Shown here in pieces: positions 16,473 through 26,252 of a DNA stretch of 64,000 bases. The DNA is taken from NCBI GenBank assembly GCA_964462535.1, contig CAYWXV010000017.1, positions 1 through 64,000 of the forward strand, written 5' to 3'. Below the pieces are notes generated by a model. That model made no database searches. It was given only the letters and a program-made list of their open reading frames with translations, and was not told the origin of the DNA. The position numbers and the translations under genes are program-made. Each line of letters starts with the position of its first letter. The first letter of the stretch is position 1. Source of the DNA: CAYWXV01 sp964462535 (GTDB taxonomy: Bacteria; Bacteroidota; Ignavibacteria; OLB7).

Positions 16473-17951
16473 TCAGTCGTCCCCTCCCGCGCCACCATTG
16501 TCATCACCATTCCCTTCCTGCGATCCCCGTGGCGAGTCCCTCAGAGCGTTGTTCATCCGGTCGATTCGCTCTCTGACCTTCATGAGCCGCTCCTGGATCA
16601 ATCGATTCAATTCGTCGAACTCGGCTGCGCGGTTGGGTATCTGATCATTCGGACTAGTCGCGTCCTGATGCTGCGGCTGTGTTGGCTGCGGCGCCATCTG
16701 ATCGGGCGTCGGGGACTGGGCGGTGTTGCTCGTGCGGGCGACATTGGCGCGGGGCGCCGACTGCATTACCCAGGCAGCACGCGGACGGGGTCCGCCACCT
16801 GCACCGATACTGATCGTCTGCGACGGCAACTCCGTCGGCGCGGCGACCAGCTCGACCGGAGGCTCGGCAGGCAGTTCGGCAAAGGCAAACTGACCGATTG
16901 CTCGATAGGCGTTGGGGGCAATGCGAACCAACGGACCCTCGGTCAGATCGATCGCCACCACCAAGGGCACAGCGTTGTTCTGTACCAGGCTCGTCGTTCT
17001 GAGGAGTTCACCGTTCGGGGTCGAAATCAGGATGTACGGGGACTCTCTCTTTCCATCCAGCGCCGCAACGAGTTCCTCAAACGATTCGCGTGACCGTTCA
17101 ACACCCTGCTTCGCGCGGATGATGGCCAGTTCCTCTTCGGCCTGTGCGATGCGCGTGCGGCACGCCTGCGTCACGTCGGCGCTTTCCATGCGTGCCAGCG
17201 ACTGCAGGATGCGGAGACGGAGTTGCGGGACATTCGGGCTGACGGCGATCGCTCCGTCGTTCGAGCGGAGGACCACCAGCCGCGAGATCCGCATGAGTGA
17301 GTCGTAGCTGGGAATTGCACTCGGCTTCAGACGTGCCAGCTCCCGCACAAGATCTTCCTTCGGTGCCCCGGTATGAAGTGCGACTGCCAGAGAATCGGCA
17401 CTCCGGGAAGCAACGGTGATGAAGCGTTCGCGAGCGGCATCGATCGGAAGCGTACCGTCGACGGCAAAGGTCACGAGCTCGCCGGCGGTCATCGGTGGAA
17501 CGATGACGGACGAGGAGTCGAGGTTCACAACAGGAGTTGCCTGAAGACCGCTCACATATGGGGGGCGTGACGAAGGCGTGTTGTCAGTCGTCAACTGGCG
17601 CCCGGGCCAGATCATCACTCCAACCGTGACCGCAGCTGCCGTCACCAGTCCACCAATACCGAGCGTTCCCCAGGAGCCGAGAATTCCCCCCTTTATACCG
17701 ACCGATCCCGCCGCTGTCTTGATCGCTGAACCCGTAAGACGGGTGGCGATGATCATCGTGTCGGCCGAAAGGGGTACGGTGAGAGCGCTCGCCGAAATGT
17801 TCTCGACTGCCTTCAACTCCTCCAGATAGCGACGGGCATCGTCGCTCTCCGCAAGAAGACGCTCCGCCCCCACTCGATCGACGTCGTTCAATTCGCCGTC
17901 GAGATAGGCGGAAAGCAATCCCCGTTCGTTCTCTGTCAGCCTGTGATTCAT
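16473..17951 (-). CDS. Anti-sigma factor-like single-pass membrane protein
   Basis: A 492-residue protein. Its N-terminal 60 residues (NERGLLSAYLDGELNDVDR...) match the cytoplasmic sigma-binding domain of anti-sigma factors. It lacks the HxxxCxxC zinc motif, so it is of the non-zinc type. A single TM helix lies at about 93-115 (GIGGLVTAAAVTVGVMIW). The remaining 375 residues should be periplasmic and show no clear domain; they contain a charged helical stretch (about 255-310) and a Gln/Pro/Asn-rich linker. The tail ends in Gly and Asp. It lies 86 bases downstream of the ECF sigma factor gene on the same strand, which supports the role. The periplasmic part is far longer than usual and may be the sensor. 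Confidence 0.82.
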   Translation of the reverse strand: MNHRLTENERGLLSAYLDGELNDVDRVGAERLLAESDDARRYLEELKAVENISASALTVPLSADTMIIATRLTGSAIKTAAGSVGIKGGILGSWGTLGIGGLVTAAAVTVGVMIWPGRQLTTDNTPSSRPPYVSGLQATPVVNLDSSSVIVPPMTAGELVTFAVDGTLPIDAARERFITVASRSADSLAVALHTGAPKEDLVRELARLKPSAIPSYDSLMRISRLVVLRSNDGAIAVSPNVPQLRLRILQSLARMESADVTQACRTRIAQAEEELAIIRAKQGVERSRESFEELVAALDGKRESPYILISTPNGELLRTTSLVQNNAVPLVVAIDLTEGPLVRIAPNAYRAIGQFAFAELPAEPPVELVAAPTELPSQTISIGAGGGPRPRAAWVMQSAPRANVARTSNTAQSPTPDQMAPQPTQPQHQDATSPNDQIPNRAAEFDELNRLIQERLMKVRERIDRMNNALRDSPRGSQEGNGDDNGGAGGDD

Positions 17952-18037
17952 TGCAAGATTTCAGGGCTCTGATGTTCGTATCGAAGCATCAGGAACCATT
18001 CGTTCAGTAATCGGGGTCCCATTCGAAAGGCACGTCG

Positions 18038-18727
18038 TCAAGCCGGCATTCGACCATCCCTGATGTAGGGCATCAATACTTCGCGAAGTCGCTCGCGCCC
18101 GCGTGCCAGTCGCGACTTTATTGTCCCAACCTCTACCTCGAAGATCTCCGCCAGTTCCTTGTACGACAGCTCCTCGACCTCACGGAGATGCAGGAGCATC
18201 TGCGTATGTCGCGGAAGGCTGTTCATGGCGCGACGGACGGCCAATCGACGTTCGTCGGCATCGAGTGTCTGTTCGTTCTCACCTGCGGGATGGCGTCCAT
18301 CGCCCCGTCCCATCCAGTCATCGAGAGAGAAGAACCTTCTGATCTTCGATCGTCGGAGCTCATCCCGGCAACGATTGATGGTGACGGTATAGAGGTAGGT
18401 CGAGAAGGATGCATCACCACGGAAGCGTCCGAGTGACAGATAGACCTTGACGAAAATGTCCTGCGCAATATCCTCGACATCGGCATGGGCACCGAGCGTC
18501 GAGGTAACGAGTCGCAGGACTTTCTCACGGTAACGACGGACCAGTTCATCGAAGGCAATCGAATCCCCGTCGGAGGCAAGTTGCACAAGGCGACTGTCTT
18601 CGAGCATGGAGATCGGAGCCCCGCGGTCACTACTCGTCATGGTCTTCGAGGATCGTGTGACCGTGGATCCGTGCTGAAACTCGTGAATGTAGTCCAGGAT
18701 AGCTGTTTCGTCTAGTACGAGCTTCAT
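18038..18727 (-). CDS. ECF-type RNA polymerase sigma factor
   Basis: A 229-residue sigma-70-family protein with regions 2 and 4 only. Region 2 spans about 45-115 (FDELVRRYREKVLRLV, DVEDIAQDIFVKVY, FSTYLYTVTINRCRDELRR). Region 4 spans about 160-220 (SLPRHTQMLLHLREVEELSYKE, VEVGTIKSRLARGRERLREV). An unusual 30-residue N-terminal extension would vanish if ATG 18640 were the true start; neither start has a strong ribosome-binding site. The anti-sigma factor gene follows. It is divergent from a secreted coiled-coil protein gene (18885), a likely target or functional partner. Confidence 0.93.
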   Translation of the reverse strand: MKLVLDETAILDYIHEFQHGSTVTRSSKTMTSSDRGAPISMLEDSRLVQLASDGDSIAFDELVRRYREKVLRLVTSTLGAHADVEDIAQDIFVKVYLSLGRFRGDASFSTYLYTVTINRCRDELRRSKIRRFFSLDDWMGRGDGRHPAGENEQTLDADERRLAVRRAMNSLPRHTQMLLHLREVEELSYKELAEIFEVEVGTIKSRLARGRERLREVLMPYIRDGRMPA

Positions 18728-18884
18728 AGGGAAGCATCCGGAATGCCGGGAACATTGGTTGTGACGCGAAGGTGGGTAGGGTGTTCCCCGAATGCGGAAC
18801 CTTCGGCCCTACGAGGCGTCCCAACGAATGATTCAGAAAGCAAATAGCGATTTTCCGCTGCAAACTCACATTCGACCAATTGTC

Positions 18885-20474
18885 ATGAAGGCCCGCTCAC
18901 TACTCGTTGCATCGCTCGCCCTCCTGATTGCATGCGCTCTTCCGATCGCTGCGCAACAGACCCCTGAAACCCCGTCGACCGACACCACCAAGCAGAAGCG
19001 TATCCGCATTCGGATCAACGACAAGACCATCAACCTCGACTCCGCCAACACCCGGGCGTTCGAGACAGAGGATCTCGACTTCGACGACGTCGACATGGAC
19101 TTCGACGGTGACTTCGACATGGACGTTCAGGTCGATTCGGCCAATGGAAACTTCAACTTCCAGATGAACGGGAACTTCGATCAGGAGAAGTTCCAGCAGA
19201 AGATGCAGCAGTTCCAACAGAAGATGCAGCAGTTCCAGGAGAAGATGCAGCAATGGCAGGAAAAGAATCAGGAGAAGATGCAGCAGTGGCAGCAGAAGCT
19301 GCAGGAGAAGATGAAGGACATGAATGTCGAGATGGAGTCGATGAACGACGGCGGTGACGACAGCCATGTTCTTCGCTTCCGCTCCGGCGATTCGAACGTC
19401 GTTGTTATTGGGCGAACACGACGGCTGGGTATCGGGAACGGCGACATGAGTCAGGCCGTCGACGCGAACGCGAAGCAGATCAATGACATCACCAGCCGTA
19501 TCAATGGCATTACACAGGAATTGAAGCGACTTCCGAAGAACGACCCGCGACGAGCAAAGCTGAATGAGGATCTGGATCGGACCCGTGCCGAACTGAAGGA
19601 GATCCAGGACCTGAACGGGCAACTGCAGATGATCATTGTCGACGGGAAGAGGGCCCTGGTCTTTGCGAACGGCGAAGGGAATGCATTCAGTGTTGGTGCG
19701 GACGGTGAGGGGTTTGCCTGGGCCAATGGTGATGGCGTATGGGGCAATAACGTAGATGGCGGCGAAGGCAACTCGGAAGATTGCTTCGTGGTCCACATGG
19801 ACTGCGATACGTTGAAGGGGGGGGCCAAGGCGATGGCACTCGTCGCGCGAAGCAGACACGATGGCAAGGCGGCGAAGAACTTTATGATGAGAATCGAAGG
19901 TGACGATGCCGCCAGCGAATCCGTCACCCCTCGGCTGATGATCAAGACCATCACGTTCACGGGGGATCAGAACGCAATCTCCCCAACCGATCACGTCTTC
20001 AACGACCAGACTGTCCAGCTACATCGGAGCGAGGTGGTGATCGCCGGCGACACGATCGGCCTGGATGATGGAAGAGAGGGACAGACGGTAATTCGAATCG
20101 ATCACGGTCAGTCGGCTGATGGGAAGACGCAGGTCGTAATCATGACCCTCCGCAGAGGCGCCGGCAAGGATGCTGCAAGGAGCTCGTCGTCGCCATCGGC
20201 GCCAAGCGCCGCAGGATTCGCGCTTGGTGAGAACTTCCCGAACCCGGCTACGGAATCGACGACAATCGAGTACACAGCTCCCACGGCAGGCCATGTGAAC
20301 ATCGGCATCTTCGATAACACCGGCCGCCTCGTCAAGACCGTACTCGACAAGGATGTCGACGCCGGAACGGGCTCGATCGTCGTGAACACCAGCGACCTCC
20401 CCAGTGGCCTCTACCTCTATCGCATGGTCTCGGGGGGATACTCCGAGGCAAAGACCATGACGGTTGCGCGATAG
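18885..20474 (+). CDS. Secreted Gln/Met-rich coiled-coil protein with type IX-style sorting domain
   Basis: A 529-residue exported protein. The ATG at 18885 is chosen because it directly gives a signal peptide (MKARSLLVASLALLIACA, cleavage near AQQ). After an Asp/Phe-rich stretch (DLDFDDVDMDFDGDFDMD) comes a run of about 45 residues of repeated QQKMQQFQ/QEKMQQWQ heptads, a coiled coil. A second charged helix lies at about 195-245. The last 80 residues form a Por-type C-terminal sorting domain (LGENFPNPATESTTIEY...GLYLYRMVSGG...KTMTV). It should be delivered to the outside by a type IX-like system. The gene is divergent from the ECF sigma/anti-sigma pair. No enzymatic motif was seen; the function is unknown. 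Confidence 0.85.
   Translation: MKARSLLVASLALLIACALPIAAQQTPETPSTDTTKQKRIRIRINDKTINLDSANTRAFETEDLDFDDVDMDFDGDFDMDVQVDSANGNFNFQMNGNFDQEKFQQKMQQFQQKMQQFQEKMQQWQEKNQEKMQQWQQKLQEKMKDMNVEMESMNDGGDDSHVLRFRSGDSNVVVIGRTRRLGIGNGDMSQAVDANAKQINDITSRINGITQELKRLPKNDPRRAKLNEDLDRTRAELKEIQDLNGQLQMIIVDGKRALVFANGEGNAFSVGADGEGFAWANGDGVWGNNVDGGEGNSEDCFVVHMDCDTLKGGAKAMALVARSRHDGKAAKNFMMRIEGDDAASESVTPRLMIKTITFTGDQNAISPTDHVFNDQTVQLHRSEVVIAGDTIGLDDGREGQTVIRIDHGQSADGKTQVVIMTLRRGAGKDAARSSSSPSAPSAAGFALGENFPNPATESTTIEYTAPTAGHVNIGIFDNTGRLVKTVLDKDVDAGTGSIVVNTSDLPSGLYLYRMVSGGYSEAKTMTVAR
19184..19317 (+). repeat. Imperfect 21/24-base repeats encoding Gln/Met heptads
   Basis: Within the secreted protein gene, units such as CAGCAGAAGATGCAGCAGTT recur about five times and encode QQKMQQF/QEKMQQW heptads. 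This is the clearest internal tandem repeat in the left half of the window and may vary in copy number. Confidence 0.75.
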
Positions 20475-20494
20475 GATCGTGGCCACCTGAATAC

Positions 20495-20536
20495 GAGAAG
20501 GGGCGTGCGTCGAGCAATCGACACACGCCCCTTCTC
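20495..20536. terminator. Bidirectional hairpin terminator between convergent genes
   Basis: GAGAAGGGGCGTG pairs perfectly with CACGCCCCTTCTC, and the stem continues through GTCGA/TCGAC around a four-base loop. It lies between the stop codons of the rightward secreted-protein gene and the leftward HAD gene. U-tracts are poor on both sides. Confidence 0.8.
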
Positions 20537-20551
20537 AATTATCAGCCGCTG

Positions 20552-21286
20552 TCATATTCGGTCGATCGTCTCGCTCATACGGTCCCAATGATCGACGACT
20601 GCGTCGGCAATCGATTCTCGATCCGTTGACGGGAGCCGCCCGGGGTCGCCGCAATAGAGGACCGCTTTCATTCCCGCCCCCTTTGCCCCGACGATATCGG
20701 TTCGTTCGATATCACCAATGTGAACGCTGTCAACCGTCTCATCAACGTCCAGCAACTGAAACGCCCGGCGGAATGCTTCGGGATGAGGTTTTGCTACACC
20801 TGTCTCGTCGCTGAAGACGAAGGCGGAGAAGTGCCTTGCGATTCCCACCCGCTCCATCAGCTCTCGCAGAATCCGACCTGGGCTGAAGGCCGTGTCACTG
20901 ATCAATGCCAGTGACGCGTGGCCTGCCAGATGCTCCAACGACTCGACGACACCAGGAAGAAGTGCCGGTGGATGATGGAGGATTCCACGCTCAAAGACGT
21001 CGGCGATCGCTTCCATCCTTCTCTCGGACAATGATGAATCGAGAGATGCGCAGAGTTCCCGCACCATTTCGAGCGACGTTGGGGTACGCTGGTGTTCCAG
21101 CCAGTGATGGTCGAAGTAGGACCAGAGCATCTTGAAGGCATTGCCGATCTGATCACGCGCGACAACAATACCCTCAGCTTCAAATCCCTGGACTACAGCC
21201 TCCAGTCGTTCTGCATTGCGGGCTTCGCCGTTCGATGCGTCGAAGATTGTGTTCCAGAAATCGATGGTGATGACGCGCATGATCAA
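20552..21286 (-). CDS. HAD-superfamily hydrolase
   Basis: A 244-residue haloacid-dehalogenase-fold phosphatase or hydrolase. Motif I is TIDFWNTIFD, motif II LALISDTAFS, motif III VAKPHPEAFRRAF and motif IV VHIGDIERTDIVGAKGAG. In motif I the residue two after the nucleophilic Asp is Trp rather than the acid/base Asp of typical phosphatases, as in haloacid-dehalogenase-like branches, so the reaction is unclear. A helical cap lies at about 20-90. The start overlaps the stop of sbcC by four bases (ATGA), so it is translationally coupled to that nuclease gene. ATG 21280, two codons in, is an alternative start. Confidence 0.87.
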   Translation of the reverse strand: MIMRVITIDFWNTIFDASNGEARNAERLEAVVQGFEAEGIVVARDQIGNAFKMLWSYFDHHWLEHQRTPTSLEMVRELCASLDSSLSERRMEAIADVFERGILHHPPALLPGVVESLEHLAGHASLALISDTAFSPGRILRELMERVGIARHFSAFVFSDETGVAKPHPEAFRRAFQLLDVDETVDSVHIGDIERTDIVGAKGAGMKAVLYCGDPGRLPSTDRESIADAVVDHWDRMSETIDRI

Positions 21287-24200
21287 CCTGAGACGACCGT
21301 TGTTCCTTCGAGTCCGCTGGGCGGACTGACGATAAGCCTCCGCTGAATTCTGTCGCGGAGTTGACCGACGTGCGAGATAAGTCCGATCGCTCGTTCCGGT
21401 GTTGCAAGTCGCTCGAGCGAGTCAATGACCGTCTCGAGCAACTCGGCGTCGAGCGAGCCAAAGCCTTCATCAAGAAAGAAAAACTCCAGCGGACGACGTT
21501 CAAACTGGAGCGTATCGCTCAACGCGAGTGCGAGCGAGAGTGAGACAAGGAATGTCTCGCCACCTGACAACGTTCCCGGATATCGCTCCCCCCCAAGGCG
21601 ATTGTCCCCTATCACAAAACCATCGCTCCCACGTGCCATCACCTCGTATCGACCTCCAGTCAAACTGCCAAGCGTTCGTGTTGCGCGTCGACAGATTTCG
21701 GTGAGATGTTCATTCGCGACAAAGTTGACGAAGCCGTTGGCGCGCAGATACCGTTCGAGGCGCTCGTATCGCTTCGCCTGCTCCCCTTCTCTTCCCTTTG
21801 CCTCGTTTGCGTCGCGCCACTGAACGTTCTTCTCGCGCGCCGTGTTCAGATGTGACTGCAGAACGCTCAACTCCTTTGTCCATTGGTCGGCAGCCTCACT
21901 CGTCGTCCGTTCTTCGTTCTCCAGTCGATCGAGTTCTCCGCTTGACATGGTACGATCGCCGATTCCGGAAATGAGTTCCCCCATCCGCTTGCTGGCGATT
22001 TCGAGCGCTGTGGTACGGGTCTGCAATTCCTGTCGTAGTGCCCGCACGCTCTCTTCGTCGCGGACATCGTTGCCGACAGCCTCCGCGGATGAATAACCAG
22101 CACGCAACAGCGCCTGAGCTGCCTCAGCCCGGGCAAGCTCGAGATCTGACGCAGACCGCTTCATGTGCCCATCGGCATTGGCCAGATCCTGTTCGGCACG
22201 TGCGCGGTTCTCCCTGCTCTGCTGCACGTCATGTTTCACGTTGTCGATAGTCTTCCGCAGAAGGTCTATCTCGTTGGCGCAATCGGCAATCAATCTCTCG
22301 ATCGGAACATCCTGCCGCTCGGCATCGACGATCGTGATGATCATCCGGCGAACGTCCCTCTCCGCTTCGTCAATTGCATCACGCAGTCGCGCCGCATCCA
22401 CTTCCACCCGGTCGTGCCGACGGAGCGTCTCCTCCCGGCGCGCTTCCAGTACTCGACGTCGGTCATCCAGTTCATCCTTGCGGCGTCGACGACTCTCGAT
22501 GTTTGTACGCACATCACTCAGACGCGTCTCGCGCTCCTTGAAATCAGAGACCTCCCGTTCGGCTCCAGCGAGATCCCCCTTCGTCGAGAGTTGCACGATC
22601 GCGTCGTCGATTTCCTTCAAGCGTCGTTCATCGGTCTCCAGAGCATCTCCATCCTTCTTCAACGCCTGTTGTTTCGCCTTCAGAATCCCCTGATCGTTGC
22701 CAAGGTCTACCTCCAGAGTCTGAGCACGCGCAACGAGTTCTGATCGCTCGTCGTTCTCTTTCTTCAATTGCGTCTTCAGAGACTCCAGATCCCGACTCAG
22801 CATCTCGACCTGCTGCGATGCTTCGCTTCTTCTACGCCGTGCGACGTCTATCGATTCTTCTTCGGATTCAGGGAGGAGCGTTCGCAGTCGTGACGCGAGG
22901 ATCTTGTTCTTCTCCCGCAACTCATCTGATCGGTCTTCGAGCGCCCCCTCCATCCCCCGCAGCTCCTCCCGCTTCGCTTTGTACTCGGCCCTCAACGCGG
23001 CGACCTCCTCTCCCTTCTTGCTCACGGCCGCCTCAGCCTGTCGTACGACTTCCTTCGAAACACCTTCTCCCTTCACACCACGTTCATCGGGGCGTTCGTG
23101 GAACGGATAGGGGTGATGCGGCGAGCCACAAAGGGGACAGACCACACCCTCCACCAGCTTCTCGGAAAGTGTTGCGAGCGCCTCCCGATACATCATCGCA
23201 TCCAGCTCTTCCCGTTTCCTGTTCAGAGACTTCTCCAGCGCAGCGTATTCGTCGCTTTCCTTCTGTCCCTGATTTGCCAGCAGTGTCAGGTTCCGCTTCC
23301 GCTCCTCGATTTTCTGTCGCTCGTCCCCCTCCTTCTTTGCGATCGCTGCGATGTCGATCGCCAGGCGTTCCAGCTCGTCCATGCCGTGAACGAGTTTGTC
23401 CGCACTCTCCTTCTCCTCACTCACTCGCTTCGACAGCTCGGCATCCCTTCGCTCGAGGTCGGCAATCGATGCGTTCCGGTCGTTGATGTTCTCCTTCAGA
23501 CGCGAGAGCTCACGGGTCTTCTGCTCGATAGCGTTCACCAACGATTCGACCGCCTTCGTATCGTTTTCATGTTGATCTCTCCGATCCCTGATCGCGGTGG
23601 CAATCGGACGTCGATCTCGCAGATGGTTTTCGATCGTGGTGATCCTGGTTCGCTCCGCCTCCGAGATCGCGTATTCTTTCTCCTGATCCTGAAGCCTGAC
23701 TATCTCATCCCGGATAGTCTTCTCCTCGTTTCGTGCGGCGTCGACATCTCCCTCCAGCTTCTTCAACGCTTCCTGTTCGGAAGCTAACGTGGTTGAGACC
23801 GTGTTGTACTCCCTTCTCTGCTTCGTGAGATTCTCTTCGATCCCACGAGCGCGCTCCAGTTCGCGGCGTTGATCTTCCAATTGTGGAAGCCGCTCCTTCT
23901 CCTGCGCGGCAATCTCCTCCAACGCTCTCTCAGCGTTCTCCGCCGCCGCCGAAGCCTGTTGGTGACGCACGCCTGCCTCGCGATGCGCGTCCTCCGCCTT
24001 GCGGCTCCGTTCTTCACTATCGGCAACGGCCTCCAGAATGGGAAGAAGGGCTCTGGCGCGATCGGCCCTATCCAGTTCTCCTTCGATGCGTCGAATCCGT
24101 TCGAGCGATTCCTCTCGCTCATGTTCCGATAGACGGAATCGACTCAGCTCCGTGATGAGTGCAAACAGTTCGCGGGCCTGTTTATGGGCATCGGCGGCGG

Positions 24201-24918
24201 TGCGTGCCAGGTCACTGCTGCGACGCCATTCCAACTCAGCGGCAGTCGCCTGCTTCTCGAGATCGGTGACCGCATCATCGTTGTAGTCGGCAAGGAGTGC
24301 CAACCGTTCTTCTATGATTCGAATGTCACCCGATTTCTGATCACGTCGCGCGCGAAGGGTCTTGGTCAGGCGATCACCAAGATGCTCGAGGCTGAACAGG
24401 CGCTCGAGCATTCGACTGCGATCGGTCGCCTTGAGGGAAAGGAAGTCGGAGAACGCTCCCTGCGGAAGAACAACGGCACGGAGGAAATCATCGGCATTGA
24501 TACCGAGAATCTCCTGCACGTATCCATTCACCTCGCGTGCTTTCTCAACGACCGGCGTGGGGTTATCGTCGGCATCAAACTCGCTCAGCCGAAGACGACG
24601 AGCCTCGACGCCCCCGGTTTTCGACTTGCGGTAGTGACGCTCCACCCTGTACCGTTTGCGATCGGTGCCGTCGCTGACCTCGAACGTAAACGAGACTGAA
24701 CACTCCTCCTCTCGCTCATTGATGAAGCCGCCACGATTCGCCGAGCGACGCACAGTTCCATAGAGGGCAAGCGTGATGGCATCAAGAATGGTCGACTTTC
24801 CACTACCGGTCGGACCGAATATTCCGAAGAGACCATCGCGGACGAGATCGCCGAAATCGATGGAGACGTTCTTCCGGAAGCTGTTGAGTCCGGCGATGTC
24901 TAGGCGAATGGGCTTCAT
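21283..24918 (-). CDS. sbcC: Exonuclease subunit SbcC
   Basis: A 1211-residue SMC-like ATPase of the SbcCD (Rad50-Mre11) nuclease, which cuts DNA hairpins and blocked ends. Walker A is FGPTGSGKSTILDAI near residue 40. Long coiled coils flank a zinc hook VVCPLCGSPHHPYP at about residue 600. The C-terminal lobe has the signature TLSGGETFLVSLSLALALSD and Walker B LEFFFLDEGFGSLD. Length and layout are standard. sbcD is upstream on the same strand (107 bases between), and a HAD gene overlaps its stop codon. One transcript is likely. Confidence 0.97.
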   Translation of the reverse strand: MKPIRLDIAGLNSFRKNVSIDFGDLVRDGLFGIFGPTGSGKSTILDAITLALYGTVRRSANRGGFINEREEECSVSFTFEVSDGTDRKRYRVERHYRKSKTGGVEARRLRLSEFDADDNPTPVVEKAREVNGYVQEILGINADDFLRAVVLPQGAFSDFLSLKATDRSRMLERLFSLEHLGDRLTKTLRARRDQKSGDIRIIEERLALLADYNDDAVTDLEKQATAAELEWRRSSDLARTAADAHKQARELFALITELSRFRLSEHEREESLERIRRIEGELDRADRARALLPILEAVADSEERSRKAEDAHREAGVRHQQASAAAENAERALEEIAAQEKERLPQLEDQRRELERARGIEENLTKQRREYNTVSTTLASEQEALKKLEGDVDAARNEEKTIRDEIVRLQDQEKEYAISEAERTRITTIENHLRDRRPIATAIRDRRDQHENDTKAVESLVNAIEQKTRELSRLKENINDRNASIADLERRDAELSKRVSEEKESADKLVHGMDELERLAIDIAAIAKKEGDERQKIEERKRNLTLLANQGQKESDEYAALEKSLNRKREELDAMMYREALATLSEKLVEGVVCPLCGSPHHPYPFHERPDERGVKGEGVSKEVVRQAEAAVSKKGEEVAALRAEYKAKREELRGMEGALEDRSDELREKNKILASRLRTLLPESEEESIDVARRRRSEASQQVEMLSRDLESLKTQLKKENDERSELVARAQTLEVDLGNDQGILKAKQQALKKDGDALETDERRLKEIDDAIVQLSTKGDLAGAEREVSDFKERETRLSDVRTNIESRRRRKDELDDRRRVLEARREETLRRHDRVEVDAARLRDAIDEAERDVRRMIITIVDAERQDVPIERLIADCANEIDLLRKTIDNVKHDVQQSRENRARAEQDLANADGHMKRSASDLELARAEAAQALLRAGYSSAEAVGNDVRDEESVRALRQELQTRTTALEIASKRMGELISGIGDRTMSSGELDRLENEERTTSEAADQWTKELSVLQSHLNTAREKNVQWRDANEAKGREGEQAKRYERLERYLRANGFVNFVANEHLTEICRRATRTLGSLTGGRYEVMARGSDGFVIGDNRLGGERYPGTLSGGETFLVSLSLALALSDTLQFERRPLEFFFLDEGFGSLDAELLETVIDSLERLATPERAIGLISHVGQLRDRIQRRLIVSPPSGLEGTTVVSG

Positions 24919-25025
24919 GCGGACACGCGCGGGGATCCGCGATCCGAAGGAAATAATTGACGAAGGATCGGAACGATGTGATGCTGAAAGGTGGCTTGTA
25001 GTTCAGCTTCCGTTCGCTGAACAAG

Positions 25026-26252
25026 TTACGAGTCGGGGCCGGATCGCGCCTCTTCAGTCAGCTCCAGGAACAGGCGAACCAGATCGTCATCGCATGGTTC
25101 ATTGAAGGTCTCTGCCACGTAGCGCCTGAATTGTTCATCGAGCGTCAGCTGCAGGAGGGTCTGCGCACCTTCTGCCGCATCGGCCGGCGCACGGTCGTGG
25201 AGAAATGCAACATCCACGATGGATGTATTGGAGCGCCGTATGTCGTCGAGGTCCTCAGGGGCCACACCGTCTACGAGCGTGAAGTCGATGCCAATCCAGG
25301 GATCCCCTTCCAGAGCATCAAGCCGCGAACGAAGATCTGCCAGACTGGATGTGGCGATGCGAACCAGAGGACGCCCACCATTCAGCGGGACATCGCGATG
25401 ATGCACCTGTTCGTCTGTGAACTCAACGATGGTTACCGACTTCTTCTGTCCCGCTTCTCCGAATCCGTTTTGAAGGATTGAACCTGAGTACCGAACGATG
25501 GAACCACTTGGTGTGCGGTATTCCTGGGGGGCATGGAGATGCCCGAGAGCAATGTATCCGGCCGTTGGAAACGTCGAGTAGTGAACGCTGTATGCGCCAC
25601 CGACCTGTATGGGTCGTTCAGATCCCCCCTCCCGCCCGCCATCGACGAAGAGATGGCTGACGATTGCTGTTGGTTCTCCCTCGATAAACCGCTCGGCCAG
25701 ACCTTCCATAATCTCCCGAAGCCGGTCATTGTAGTTCCGTCGCGCTCCGACCTCATCGTCGATGGAATCAGAGAGGAGTTCGAAAAGGCGCGACTCGGAA
25801 GGATAAGGGAGAAGAATCAGCGCGATCGTCGAGCCGCTCGCCACGCGAAGGCGGGCAAAGGAGGGGGTGGATTCTATACAGGCGATGCGACCCGAGCCGA
25901 GATCGAACAGACCGGGCTCGTCGGTGGGTCGTCCAAGCGTGATGACACCGTGTGAACGTGCTATTGGATCGGAGGCGATCAGACGGTCGGGGGAATCATG
26001 ATTTCCTCCGATCACTGCAACGGCACGTCGTCCTCCATCCGCCAGTCGTGCCAGCGTTTCGAAGTAGAGTCTTTCCGCTTCGACTGGGGGCGAATAGGTG
26101 TCGAAGATGTCCCCTGCTATCACGACCAGATCGACGTTCTCTCGCTCGGCAATACCACAGATATCCGCGAGCAGATTATGCTGCTCGGGAAGACGGGAAC
26201 GCCCCTGAAGACGCGCACCCAGATGCCAGTCTGCGGTATGGAGAAGTTTCAT
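25026..26252 (-). CDS. sbcD: Exonuclease subunit SbcD
   Basis: A 408-residue Mre11-type nuclease subunit with the metallophosphoesterase motifs in order: HTADWHLGARL, VVIAGDIFDTYSP, GGNHDSPDRL, VSHLFVDGG and ALGHLHAPQEY. The C-terminal third is the capping/DNA-binding region. It partners the SbcC ATPase encoded next. Its start codon overlaps the stop of the SPOR-domain gene by four bases, linking DNA repair genes to an envelope gene in one leftward operon. Confidence 0.97.
   Translation of the reverse strand: MKLLHTADWHLGARLQGRSRLPEQHNLLADICGIAERENVDLVVIAGDIFDTYSPPVEAERLYFETLARLADGGRRAVAVIGGNHDSPDRLIASDPIARSHGVITLGRPTDEPGLFDLGSGRIACIESTPSFARLRVASGSTIALILLPYPSESRLFELLSDSIDDEVGARRNYNDRLREIMEGLAERFIEGEPTAIVSHLFVDGGREGGSERPIQVGGAYSVHYSTFPTAGYIALGHLHAPQEYRTPSGSIVRYSGSILQNGFGEAGQKKSVTIVEFTDEQVHHRDVPLNGGRPLVRIATSSLADLRSRLDALEGDPWIGIDFTLVDGVAPEDLDDIRRSNTSIVDVAFLHDRAPADAAEGAQTLLQLTLDEQFRRYVAETFNEPCDDDLVRLFLELTEEARSGPDS

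Noticed and set aside
18900..19994. 364-residue minus-strand frame with Leu/His repeats
   Set aside because: It is the complement of the Gln/Met heptad repeats and Asp-rich region of the secreted protein; low-complexity mirror only.
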